From Ignavibacteria bacterium (GTDB lineage Bacteria > Bacteroidota > Ignavibacteria > Ignavibacteriales > Melioribacteraceae), in the NCBI GenBank assembly GCA_027347545.1, contig DAIEQT010000411.1:1-8919 (forward strand): 8,919 bases of DNA. The letters run 5' to 3'. Position 1 is the first letter of the stretch, and each line of letters opens with the position of its first letter. A model generated the notes under the pieces. The model was not told where the DNA came from. It did no database searches and worked only from the letters and a program-made list of their open reading frames with translations. A program made the position numbers and the translations under genes. Of this stretch, positions 1-7,519 are shown piece by piece.

Positions 1-1032
1 GAAGGTTCTGTTTTTCTTGCTGGCTCTCATTTAGTTAAAGCCGCTATCGGCGAAGAAATTGATAACGAATCACTTGGTGGTGCACGCGTTCATTCAAACA
101 TTTCCGGCGTTACAGATTACATCATGAAAAATGATGAAGAGGCGCTTGCTCAAATAAGAAACATCACTCAAAAATTTGGGCATAATGCTAAAGCCGGTTT
201 CGATAGAATTGAAGCGAAACTACCAAAGTATAACGCAGATGAAATTTTCGGAATTCTTCCCGAAGATACAATGAAGCCTTATGATACTTATGAACTACTT
301 GCCCGCTTAGTTGATGATTCTGAAATTGATGAATACAAAGCCGGTTACGGTCAAAGTTTGGTTACAGCTTACGCAAGAATTGATGGCTGGGCTGTTGGAA
401 TTGCTGCCAATCAAAGAAATATTGTTAAGACTGAAAAAGGAGAAATGCAGATTGGCGGAGTGATATACTCCGATAGTGCCGATAAAGCCGCGCGGTTTAT
501 AATGAATTGTAACCAGAGGAAAATACCTCTGTTGTTCTTGCAAGATGTAACCGGTTTTATGGTTGGTAGTAAAGCAGAACATGGCGGAATTATTAAAGAC
601 GGGGCGAAGATGGTAAATGCCGTCGCAAATTCTGTAGTACCGAAAATCACGATAATCGTTGGCAATAGTTTTGGCGCGGGTAATTATGCTATGTGCGGGA
701 AGGCTTACGATCCGCGTTTCATATTCGCGTTTCCAAATGCCAAAATTGCTGTGATGGGCGGCGCACAAGCAAGCAATGTTTTATTAGACATCAAAACCAA
801 ACAAGCGGAAAAGGAAGAGAAAACTTTTTCTGCTGAAGACAAAAGCAAATTGCTAAACGAAATAACAAAATCTTACGAAGAGAAAAGCAATCCGCTTTAT
901 GCTGCCGCCCGCCTTTGGATTGATGAAATAATTGATCCGCGACTTGCCCGCCAGTACATTTCAAGATCAATTGAATGCGCTAATAATAATCCAGATATAC
1001 CCCGTTTTAATACCGGCGTGATACAAACGTAA
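1..1032 (+). CDS. mccB: Acyl-CoA carboxylase beta (carboxyltransferase) subunit, methylcrotonyl-CoA carboxylase type, 5'-truncated by window edge
   Basis: The frame is open from base 1 and runs through the first internal ATG at 124, so the gene enters from the left. About 344 residues are visible against roughly 510-540 for the family, so the N-terminal part is missing. The first residues match the end of the N-terminal crotonase-like half (FLAGSHLVKAAIGEE, then LGGARVH and SGVTDY). The C-terminal half carries TGFMVGSKAEHGGIIKDGA and GNSFGAGNYAMCGKAYDPRF, then MGGAQASNVL; these glycine-rich stretches form the oxyanion/acyl-CoA site in carboxyltransferases. The GNYxMCGxAY motif and the YAAARLWIDEIIDPR tail point to methylcrotonyl-CoA rather than propionyl-CoA carboxylase. 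The family moves CO2 from biotin onto the acyl-CoA, for MCC in leucine breakdown. The biotin-carrying alpha subunit is not in the window. Stop is TAA at 1030-1032. Substrate is inferred; geranyl-CoA or another acyl-CoA cannot be excluded. Confidence 0.93.
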   Translation, partial: EGSVFLAGSHLVKAAIGEEIDNESLGGARVHSNISGVTDYIMKNDEEALAQIRNITQKFGHNAKAGFDRIEAKLPKYNADEIFGILPEDTMKPYDTYELLARLVDDSEIDEYKAGYGQSLVTAYARIDGWAVGIAANQRNIVKTEKGEMQIGGVIYSDSADKAARFIMNCNQRKIPLLFLQDVTGFMVGSKAEHGGIIKDGAKMVNAVANSVVPKITIIVGNSFGAGNYAMCGKAYDPRFIFAFPNAKIAVMGGAQASNVLLDIKTKQAEKEEKTFSAEDKSKLLNEITKSYEEKSNPLYAAARLWIDEIIDPRLARQYISRSIECANNNPDIPRFNTGVIQT

Positions 1033-1044
1033 GATTGAATCACT

Positions 1045-1710
1045 GTGCAGACGTTAAAAAAAGTATTACTCGTAATCTTACTCTTAATTGTAATCACTCC
1101 AAACCATTCACTTTCGCAAACGAAGTACGAAAAAGATTTCTACGGTGGATTATTCTTTCTTTCAGATTTTATCTCTTCTGATGAATTTCTTCAGATAAAG
1201 AAAACTAATACAGATTTAGAGCAAGTGGATATAATCTATTCGAAGGCGGTTAAGTTTTTCGAAGGAGATATTTCTGAAGCGCTGCTATGTTTAACATTCT
1301 CTTGTCTTCCCTTTCAGCATATTGATTTCGATTTGTTTTTCGGAATTATGAAAGTCCCACTTCCCTCTCCGCCAAAAAAAGTTTTTCAAAAGCGATTAGA
1401 AAATCTGCCAAAGAATATTTATTTCAATTCACCAAGGACAAATTTCGGAGACAAGGATAAGCTTTCCCATTTCTTTGGAAATGCTTTTCTTCGTTACAAC
1501 ATTAGCGTGTTCAACTTCTCAAAATTTATGGGTATCTTTGTTGAAAAGACGGAAGAAAACTTTTTTACAAATGGCGAACTGGACCGGCGGGATATAATGA
1601 CAAATCATCTTGGAGAACTTTTTGCTGAAATGTTGAAACTAAATGCCGGTGCTAAGCCGTCTAAAGCGTTACTTGTATATCAAATATTTTATTTTAGAGA
1701 AGGTTTATGA
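1045..1710 (+). CDS. Unrecognised exported protein with a DKxxHFxG motif
   Basis: This 221-residue protein is not a family I recognise with certainty. The GTG start at 1045 gives a good Sec-type signal peptide: basic start (TLKK), hydrophobic core LLVILLLIVI (residues 8-17), then a polar region ending near SLSQ (about 25). There is no lipobox cysteine, so it is probably periplasmic or released. The body has no other clear membrane span. Residues 136-190 hold the pattern DKDKLSHFFGNA, then Glu167 and Glu170, then D180, D183, N187 and G190. This loosely resembles the DKxxHFxG...E...D..D...N..G layout of YfiM/DUF2279-like envelope proteins, which is only a suggestion. No Shine-Dalgarno is obvious before the GTG; the previous gene ends 12 nt upstream. 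The stop TGA lies inside the ATGA that starts the next gene, so the two are probably translationally coupled. The gene is real given its signal peptide and tight fit in the operon; function is unknown. Confidence 0.8.
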   Translation: MQTLKKVLLVILLLIVITPNHSLSQTKYEKDFYGGLFFLSDFISSDEFLQIKKTNTDLEQVDIIYSKAVKFFEGDISEALLCLTFSCLPFQHIDFDLFFGIMKVPLPSPPKKVFQKRLENLPKNIYFNSPRTNFGDKDKLSHFFGNAFLRYNISVFNFSKFMGIFVEKTEENFFTNGELDRRDIMTNHLGELFAEMLKLNAGAKPSKALLVYQIFYFREGL

Positions 1711-3059
1711 AATCAGTTTTAATTATTGATGATGAACGCGCAATCTGCGAAAGCATCAAAATGATTCTTGAGTATGAAGATTATTTGGTGGATTACACAA
1801 CCGATTCGATTGAAGGGCTTGCTAAACTTGAGTACGGTGATTATAACGCGCTATTGCTCGATATCAATATGCCGGAGAAAAATGGCTTTGAAGTTCTGAA
1901 TTGGATGCGAGAAAAAGAGATTGATGTTAAAACGATTGTCATTTCTGCGCATGGAAGTGTTGAGAACGCAGTTAAAGCAACCAAACTCGGCGCTTTCGAT
2001 TTTATTGAAAAGCCTATTGACCGAGATAAACTACTGATTGGTGTCCGTAATGCGATAACCAACGATTCTCTTTCCCAAGAAAATAAAAAATTGAAAAAAG
2101 AACTGTTAAATAATGACAAGATCATCGGAAACAGTTCTGCAATTCAAAATATATTAGAAACTGTTTCCCGAGTTGCTAAGACCGACGCACGAATTTTGAT
2201 AACTGGAGAAAACGGAACAGGCAAAGAATTAGTTGCGCAAGAAATTCACCGGCAAAGCCCCCGTACAAACCGTGATTTGATTGAGGTAAACTGTGCCGCT
2301 ATTCCGCAAGAGCTTATCGAATCCGAATTGTTTGGACATGAAAAAGGATCATTCACTGGAGCTTTAAAACAACGTATCGGTAAGTTTGAATTAGCCGACG
2401 GCGGCAATTTATTCTTGGACGAAATTGGCGATATGAGTCCACAAGCTCAAGCAAAGGTTCTCCGCGCGATTGAGGAAGGACGAATAGAACGTGTTGGCGG
2501 CTCATCAAAAATTGAAGTTGATGTTAGAGTTATTTCCGCAACAAATAAAGATTTGCAGCAAGCTATTGAGAAAGGTTTATTCCGTGAGGATTTATTTCAC
2601 CGCCTAAATGTTATACCAATTCATATTCCGCCGCTAAGAGAAAGAAAAGATGATATTCCTATTCTAGTAGAGCACTTCTCAAAATTGATTTGCGAGAAAA
2701 ATAAATTTCCTCAAAAGTCATATTCTGCTTCAGCCATGAGAGCTTTTCAGAATTATCCATGGAAAGGAAATATTAGAGAGCTTAGGAATGTAGTTGAGAG
2801 AATTGTGATAATGGTTTCTAAAGAAGATATTACAGATAAGGAAGTCAATTCATTCATTCAAACTTCCGGTTCGCCAACAGAAGACTTACTAAGCATTTCT
2901 AATAGCTTCCAAGAGTTCAAGGAAAAGGCTGAGAAAGCTTTCATAGTAAAACAGCTTAATGCAAACGGCTGGAACATGAGCAAGACAGCAGAAATACTTG
3001 GAATTCAGAGAAGTCATTTGTACAATAAATTAAAGAAGTATGAAATAGAAAAGGATTAG
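1707..3059 (+). CDS. Sigma-54-dependent response regulator, NtrC/AtoC family
   Basis: This 450-residue cytoplasmic transcription activator has the full three-domain NtrC layout. The receiver domain (about 1-120) has the acidic pair D8/D9, phospho-acceptor D52, S80 and K102. A short linker leads to the AAA+ sigma-54 interaction domain (about 139-365). It has Walker A GENGTGKE (167-174), the sigma-54 contact loop GSFTGA (214-219), Walker B LFLDE (235-239), arginines at 293 and 299 in the FREDLFHRLNV segment, and WKGNIREL near 352-359. A Fis-type helix-turn-helix ends the protein (about 416-450, NMSKTAEILGIQRSHLYNKL). All key residues are present, so it should be phosphorylated, form a ring and open sigma-54 promoters. 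The contact loop has Ser in place of the commoner Ala of GAFTGA. Its start overlaps the stop of the exported-protein gene by 4 nt, and AGAGAAGG lies 3 nt before the ATG. No partner kinase or sigma-54 promoter was found here, so its targets are unknown. Confidence 0.96.
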   Translation: MKSVLIIDDERAICESIKMILEYEDYLVDYTTDSIEGLAKLEYGDYNALLLDINMPEKNGFEVLNWMREKEIDVKTIVISAHGSVENAVKATKLGAFDFIEKPIDRDKLLIGVRNAITNDSLSQENKKLKKELLNNDKIIGNSSAIQNILETVSRVAKTDARILITGENGTGKELVAQEIHRQSPRTNRDLIEVNCAAIPQELIESELFGHEKGSFTGALKQRIGKFELADGGNLFLDEIGDMSPQAQAKVLRAIEEGRIERVGGSSKIEVDVRVISATNKDLQQAIEKGLFREDLFHRLNVIPIHIPPLRERKDDIPILVEHFSKLICEKNKFPQKSYSASAMRAFQNYPWKGNIRELRNVVERIVIMVSKEDITDKEVNSFIQTSGSPTEDLLSISNSFQEFKEKAEKAFIVKQLNANGWNMSKTAEILGIQRSHLYNKLKKYEIEKD

Positions 3060-3061
3060 TC

Positions 3062-3412
3062 ATGGCAGAAACAATTTTCGCAAAAATTATTCGCAAAGAA
3101 ATTCCGGCTCAAATTGTTTTCGAGTCAGATTCGGTTCTAGCTTTCAAGGATATTAATCCACAAGCACCGGTTCATGTTTTAATCATTCCCAAAATCACAG
3201 ATTTAGAATCTGCCAGAGATATTGATCCCGTAAAGCATGCTAAACTATTGGGCGAGTTGTACGATGCCGCAAATACAATTGCTACGCAACTTGGTGTTTT
3301 TGAAAGTGGATTCAGATTGGTTTTAAATTCCGGTGCGGATTCTGGACAAGAAGTTCCCCATATTCATATTCATCTTCTTGGTGGAAGAAAAATGAATTGG
3401 CCTCCGGGATGA
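3062..3412 (+). CDS. hinT: HIT-family purine nucleoside phosphoramidase, HinT type
   Basis: The protein is 116 residues, the usual HinT size. It begins AETIFAKIIRKEIPAQIV and DINPQAPVHVLIIPK, typical of the HinT branch. It ends with the histidine triad HIHIHLLGG (H100, H102, H104) followed by the C-terminal WPPG found in eukaryotic and many bacterial Hint proteins. In the family the middle histidine (H102 here) is the nucleophile, and the enzyme cleaves AMP-N bonds such as AMP-lysine or aminoacyl-adenylates as a cytoplasmic homodimer. The ATG at 3062 lies 2 nt after the regulator stop, with AGGA at 3052-3055 at good spacing, so it is the last gene of the plus-strand operon. It does not appear functionally tied to its neighbours. 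Its TGA stop is one base from the stop of the convergent purD gene. Confidence 0.95.
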   Translation: MAETIFAKIIRKEIPAQIVFESDSVLAFKDINPQAPVHVLIIPKITDLESARDIDPVKHAKLLGELYDAANTIATQLGVFESGFRLVLNSGADSGQEVPHIHIHLLGGRKMNWPPG

Positions 3413-3413
3413 G

Positions 3414-3428
3414 TTAGCTTTTCGCTAA
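3414..3428. other. Small inverted repeat at the convergent hinT/purD junction
   Basis: TTAGC (3414-3418) and GCTAA (3424-3428) can pair around a 5-base loop. The repeat lies immediately after the hinT stop and contains the purD stop codon and its last codons. The minus-strand RNA would have a GAAAA loop. Neither strand has a following run of T, so it is not a standard intrinsic terminator. It could still be a weak 3'-end hairpin for both transcripts, or chance. Confidence 0.3.
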
Positions 3429-4700
3429 GATTCCCTTATCAGAAATATCTTTTCGGTACTGCATTCCATCAAATTTTATTTTAGAAATAGCCTCGTAAGC
3501 TTTTTCTTTACAAAGTCTTAAATCATTTTTCTCGATGCTTGTAACCAAACCAAGCACACGCCCTCCATCTGTTACAATTTTCCCGTTAACTTCTTTCGTC
3601 CCAGCTTGAGTTACATGTGAATCACCATGGGGAAAATTATCCAAACCATGAATCTCAATTCCCTTTTCCGAGCTATCGGGATAATTTCTTGAAGCTATTA
3701 CAACGCAAATAGAAGTTCCTTCAGAGATTTTTACAGCGTCCTTGTTAATTTTTCCAGTAGATGCAGAATAAAGCAGTTGGAGAAAATCTCCTTTTAGTAG
3801 TGGAAGTACAACTTGAGTTTCCGGATCGCCAAAGCGGCAGTTAAACTCAACTACTTTTGGTCCTTGATCGGTCAGCATTATTCCACAATACAAGCATCCA
3901 ATAAATTCAGAACCAATTGATTTCATTGCTTCAAGAGTTGGCTTTATAATGTGTTCGGAAACAATTTTTAATTCCTCCTCGCCAACAAAAGGAGTTGGAG
4001 CATAAGCGCCCATTCCTCCGGTATTTTTCCCGAGGTCACCATCGTGAATTCTTTTATGATCTTGTGCAGCAGGTAAAAGGACAAAATCAGTTCCATCAGT
4101 TATAGCAAAGATAGATGCCTCTTGCCCGGTCATGAATTCTTCGATAACTACTTTGTCTCCGGCTGAGCCAAATGAACAATTAATAAAACATTCTTTCAGA
4201 GCTTCTTTTGCATCTTCAAAAGTATCGGCAATTATCACACCTTTGCCGGCAGCGATACCATCTGCTTTAATTACAACCGGATATTTTGTTGCGTGTAAAT
4301 ATGTTATAGCTTCATCGTAATCTTCTTTTAAGAATACTTTGAACTCAGCAGTTGGTATTTTGTTTTTTTGCATTAACAGTTTCGCAAAGGATTTTTCACC
4401 TTCAATTCTCGCCGCATTTTTTGAAGGACCAAATACAACAAAACCGGCATCGCGAAGGCTATCGGCTAATCCTTCTGTCAAAGGTTTTTCCGGTCCAATC
4501 ACAACAAGATCAACTTTCTTCTCGGAGCAGAAATCAACAACTGCTTGATGATTACTAGAATCTATTGAAACATTTTTAGCAATATTCTTAGTCCCCGGAT
4601 TACCCGGAATAACAAATAGTTTTTCCAGGCTTGGACTTTCCGCAATCTTCAAGGCTAAGGCATGTTCTCTTCCACCGGAACCAATTAACGCTACTCTCAT
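3414..4700 (-). CDS. purD: Phosphoribosylamine-glycine ligase (GAR synthetase)
   Basis: This enzyme joins glycine to 5-phosphoribosylamine using ATP, the second step of de novo purine synthesis, in the cytoplasm. At 428 residues it matches the usual monofunctional length. The N domain opens with MRVALIGSGGREHALALKIA and PGNPGT (33-37). Then come VIGPEKPLTEGLAD (67-80) and GPSKNAARIEGEKSFAKLLM (91-110). The ATP-grasp core has YPVVIKADGIAAGKGV (140-155), EEFMTGQEAS (187-196), QDHKRIHDGDLGKNTGGMGA (213-232) and EFNCRFGDPETQ (285-296), which supplies metal-binding residues. The C-terminal domain ends with the usual YRKDI. All motifs are intact. Its ATG shares a base with the upstream glycosyltransferase stop (TAATG), so translation is probably coupled. 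It is the last gene of the minus-strand run. Confidence 0.98.
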   Translation of the reverse strand: MRVALIGSGGREHALALKIAESPSLEKLFVIPGNPGTKNIAKNVSIDSSNHQAVVDFCSEKKVDLVVIGPEKPLTEGLADSLRDAGFVVFGPSKNAARIEGEKSFAKLLMQKNKIPTAEFKVFLKEDYDEAITYLHATKYPVVIKADGIAAGKGVIIADTFEDAKEALKECFINCSFGSAGDKVVIEEFMTGQEASIFAITDGTDFVLLPAAQDHKRIHDGDLGKNTGGMGAYAPTPFVGEEELKIVSEHIIKPTLEAMKSIGSEFIGCLYCGIMLTDQGPKVVEFNCRFGDPETQVVLPLLKGDFLQLLYSASTGKINKDAVKISEGTSICVVIASRNYPDSSEKGIEIHGLDNFPHGDSHVTQAGTKEVNGKIVTDGGRVLGLVTSIEKNDLRLCKEKAYEAISKIKFDGMQYRKDISDKGILAKS

Positions 4701-5983
4701 TATTCAGCTCGCAAGTAAAATTGAAATTCTTTTGTTAACTGTTCTGTAAGCATTCTTCGATCATGCTTAGTTACAAACTCTTCATTAGGAACCGGCAACT
4801 TTTTGTTTTTAAACAAATTATAGATTTCGATTATAGTCTCTTTAATATCTTTCACATAATCCGGATAAGTAAGAAATGAAGCTCCATATTCGATTAAAGA
4901 ATTTCTAGCTGCACCATCGGGCACACAACCTAAAATTGGTTTCCTAGTTCCGAAGTACTCAAAGAGTTTGCTCGTAGAAATTGTATCCGCGTTTTGAATA
5001 TTGCCAATCATCATCCAGAGAACATCAGTTGAAACCAAATACTTTATTACTTCCGAATGCTCCAAATAGCCATGCTCTTTTACATACTCAGATAAATTCA
5101 ACTCTAGCACAAGTTTTTTATTCTCGTCTCTTAGATGACCAATGAACTCGAGTTCTATTTGAGAAGCTATTTGCGGATTCTCAATTGTAAGTTCTTTGAA
5201 TGCTTTCAGTAAAAATTCCGGAGTAATATTCTCGTAGAAAATTCCAGAATAAGTTAGTTTCATTTTTGTTGATGTACACTTTATCTGTTCCGTGCTTTCA
5301 AAATCTTGGGGATCAAAACCATGCGGAAGAATTATTACATCATCATAATCTAAGAAAGGATAAGTCAGAAGAATTTTCTCCTTTATCTTTCTATTGATTG
5401 CAACGACTTTATCAGCAACTCTTAAAGCGCTATATTCTAATTCCTTATGCTTGTATCTATGATATGGAGTTACATAGAACGCAAAATGATTTCCAAACCA
5501 GAGATCACGGTAATCTACAAATAACGGAATACCAAATTCTCTTTTTAGTTTTGCGGCAGTTAGGAACTGAGAATATGGAGGCACCGAAACGTAGATTATA
5601 TCAAACTTTTCTTTAGTTAAAATATCTTTTGCAGCTTTATATGCTTTTTTTGACCAAGAAATTTTGTTGTCAGGAATAAAAAAAGTCTTGCTTAATCTTG
5701 ATAAGAACTTGCGCATAAGTTCTTTTGGCATACTAATAGTTTCGTATTTTGCTCCAAGAAGAGAATTCACGTCAAAAGCATCCGTACGGATAATTTCAAC
5801 TCCAGCTTCCTCTGCTTCCTTCAAGAGTGAAAGATCATGAGCATAATAAGCTACATTTCCAGCAGTTATTACAGTTGGTTGCCAGTTAAACTCACACATG
5901 TATTTGGTGAATTTGAGTGTGCGCTGAACACCGCTTAAACCCATTGGCGGGTAGTAATATGAGAGAACTAAAACTTTATACAT
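4700..5983 (-). CDS. GT4-like (GT-B fold) glycosyltransferase
   Basis: This is a 427-residue cytoplasmic or membrane-associated protein without a signal peptide or clear transmembrane span. The N-terminal domain starts with YKVLVLSYYYPPMGLSGVQR (2-21), a glycine-rich acceptor-side opening common in GT4-like enzymes. It continues with VPPYSQFLTA (134-143), FVDYRDLWFG (155-164) and VVAINRKIKEKI (193-204). The linker region has LPHGFDPQDF (219-228). The C-terminal domain has SKLFEYFGTRKPILGCVP (338-355), which matches the sugar-nucleotide-binding region of the family with E342 in the usual acidic position. Such enzymes build cell-surface polysaccharide or glycolipid from nucleotide-sugars; donor and acceptor cannot be told from sequence. 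It begins 12 nt after guaB without an evident Shine-Dalgarno and overlaps purD by one base. No other polysaccharide genes lie nearby, so its place among purine genes is not explained by pathway. Confidence 0.88.
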   Translation of the reverse strand: MYKVLVLSYYYPPMGLSGVQRTLKFTKYMCEFNWQPTVITAGNVAYYAHDLSLLKEAEEAGVEIIRTDAFDVNSLLGAKYETISMPKELMRKFLSRLSKTFFIPDNKISWSKKAYKAAKDILTKEKFDIIYVSVPPYSQFLTAAKLKREFGIPLFVDYRDLWFGNHFAFYVTPYHRYKHKELEYSALRVADKVVAINRKIKEKILLTYPFLDYDDVIILPHGFDPQDFESTEQIKCTSTKMKLTYSGIFYENITPEFLLKAFKELTIENPQIASQIELEFIGHLRDENKKLVLELNLSEYVKEHGYLEHSEVIKYLVSTDVLWMMIGNIQNADTISTSKLFEYFGTRKPILGCVPDGAARNSLIEYGASFLTYPDYVKDIKETIIEIYNLFKNKKLPVPNEEFVTKHDRRMLTEQLTKEFQFYLRAE

Positions 5984-5995
5984 ATCAGAATAAGA

Positions 5996-7468
5996 TTAAT
6001 GTTTTTGAGTAGTTTGGTAATTTGGTGCTTCTTCGGTAATCATCACGTCATGTGGATGGCTTTCGCGCAAACCGGCATTAGAAATCTTAACGAATTTTGT
6101 TTTAGCCTTAAACTCGGCAATATTTTTTGAACCGCAATACCCCATAGCTGCTCTAAGTCCACCGATAAATTGGTATACTGTTTCCGCTAAGGTTCCTTTA
6201 TAAGGAACTCTGCCTTCAATTCCTTCCGGTACTAATTTTTTAATATCCTCTTCAACATCCTGAAAATACCTGTCACTGCTGCCTTGCTTCATTGCACCAA
6301 GTGAGCCCATTCCGCGATAAACCTTAAAACTTCTACCTTCAAAAAGAACTTTCTCTCCAGGGGTTTCATCGCAGCCGGCTAACATTCCACCCATCATAAC
6401 AGTATCGGCACCAGCGGCAATCGCTTTTGCTACGTCACCTGTCTGTTTAATTCCACCATCAGAAATAACTGGTATTTTCCCCTTTAACGCCTTAGCAACT
6501 TCAATTACGGCACTTATCTGAGGGACGCCAACACCCGCAACAATTCTTGTAGTGCAGATTGATCCAGCTCCAATTCCTACTTTAACCGCATCAACACCAA
6601 TACTTTCTAATTCCACAGCAGCTTCTTTTGTAACGATATTTCCAGCCACAATTTGAACATATCTATATTTTTTTCTGATTTCCCTTACAGCTTTCAAAAC
6701 TCCTTCAGAATGACCGTGAGCAGTATCCAAAGCCAAAATATCTACATTTGAAGCTACCAAAGCTTCTACTCGTTCCATTGTATCCTTTGTTACTCCAACG
6801 GCTGCTCCAACTCGCAAACGTCCCAGATCATCTTTGCAAGCGTTAGGGAATTTCTTTTTCTTCAGAATGTCTTTATAAGTTATCAAACCTTTGATAATTC
6901 CCTTCTTATCAACAACTGGTAATTTTTCAATTCTATGGCGATGTAAAATCTTTTGAGCATCTTCTAAAGTTGTTCCCAGAGAAGCAGTTACAAGGTTTTC
7001 TTTGGTCATTAATTCGTAGACAGGTAAATCTCTATTGGTTTCAAATCTAAGGTCTCTATTAGTAAGTATTCCAACGAGTTTTCCAGTGTTTTCAACAATC
7101 GGTATTCCTGAGATATGATACTTAGACATAAATTCTTCAGCTTCACGAATTGTACGATCCGGGGTTAAGGTTATTGGATTTACGATCATACCACTTTCTG
7201 AGCGCTTAACTTTATCAACCTCATCAGCTTGCTTCTCTATAGACATATTCTTGTGTATGATCCCAATTCCACCTTGCGCAGCCATTGCGATTGCCATTTG
7301 AGCCTCTGTTACAGTATCCATTGCTGCACTGAGAAATGGAATATTCAATTTTATCTCACGGGTGAGGTAGGAAGAAATTTCTACATCCCTTGGTAAAATT
7401 GATGACCTAGCAGGAACAAGCAGAATATCATCAAAAGTAAGTCCCTCAAATCCAATCTTCTCTTTCAT
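5996..7468 (-). CDS. guaB: Inosine-5'-monophosphate dehydrogenase
   Basis: This enzyme oxidises IMP to XMP with NAD+, the committed step to guanine nucleotides. Its 490 residues are the normal bacterial length. The barrel begins with [20 protein letters not shown] (10-29) and [11 protein letters not shown] (45-55). A CBS pair sits at about 95-205 ([20 protein letters not shown] and [20 protein letters not shown]), the usual site of nucleotide-based allosteric control. The catalytic loop is [20 protein letters not shown] (298-317) with nucleophile C305. The IMP phosphate site is [11 protein letters not shown] (335-345). The mobile flap has [11 protein letters not shown] (384-394) and the EGRVPYKG segment (418-425) with the catalytic arginine R420. 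The C-terminus has [12 protein letters not shown]. All residues are intact. An ATG with GGAG 6 nt upstream marks the start. It lies just after a terminator hairpin, and the glycosyltransferase and purD follow it closely as a likely operon. Confidence 0.98.
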   Translation of the reverse strand: MKEKIGFEGLTFDDILLVPARSSILPRDVEISSYLTREIKLNIPFLSAAMDTVTEAQMAIAMAAQGGIGIIHKNMSIEKQADEVDKVKRSESGMIVNPITLTPDRTIREAEEFMSKYHISGIPIVENTGKLVGILTNRDLRFETNRDLPVYELMTKENLVTASLGTTLEDAQKILHRHRIEKLPVVDKKGIIKGLITYKDILKKKKFPNACKDDLGRLRVGAAVGVTKDTMERVEALVASNVDILALDTAHGHSEGVLKAVREIRKKYRYVQIVAGNIVTKEAAVELESIGVDAVKVGIGAGSICTTRIVAGVGVPQISAVIEVAKALKGKIPVISDGGIKQTGDVAKAIAAGADTVMMGGMLAGCDETPGEKVLFEGRSFKVYRGMGSLGAMKQGSSDRYFQDVEEDIKKLVPEGIEGRVPYKGTLAETVYQFIGGLRAAMGYCGSKNIAEFKAKTKFVKISNAGLRESHPHDVMITEEAPNYQTTQKH

Positions 7469-7474
7469 TTATAT

Positions 7475-7478
7475 CTCC
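7475..7478 (-). promoter_or_regulatory. Shine-Dalgarno of guaB
   Basis: GGAG on the minus strand ends 6 nt before the guaB ATG. It is the clearest ribosome binding site in the minus-strand group and confirms the start. It lies only about 10 bases beyond the T run of the upstream terminator. Confidence 0.75.
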
Positions 7479-7488
7479 AAATAGTTAT

Positions 7489-7512
7489 AAAAAAGACCAC
7501 ACAAGGTGGTCT
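7489..7512 (-). terminator. Intrinsic terminator after the acyl-CoA dehydrogenase gene, just before guaB
   Basis: On the minus strand AGACCAC (7512-7506) pairs perfectly with GTGGTCT (7500-7494) around a CTTGT loop, and the RNA then continues into a run of six U (7494-7489, the first shared with the stem). The 7-bp stem with four G-C pairs and an immediate U run is a typical Rho-independent terminator. It begins 7 bases after the dehydrogenase stop codon. The same hairpin has no T run in the plus direction. Because the guaB ATG is only about 20 bases downstream, it may also act as an attenuator for guaB; this is an inference. Confidence 0.82.
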
Positions 7513-7519
7513 CAAAGTT

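Noticed and set aside
660..675. TGGCAATAGTTTTGGC resembling a sigma-54 promoter
   Set aside because: The second half lacks the needed GC at the right distance, and the bases encode the conserved GNSFGAG motif of the carboxylase.
307..768. Antisense open frame of 153 codons opposite the carboxylase gene
   Set aside because: It is opposite a conserved coding sequence, shows no recognisable domain and no ribosome binding site; it is a shadow of the real gene.
124..1032. ATG at 124 as the start of the carboxylase gene
   Set aside because: The same frame is open to base 1 and the residues before it match the family (FLAGSHLVKAAIGEE, SGVTDY), so this is an internal methionine of a gene cut by the window edge.
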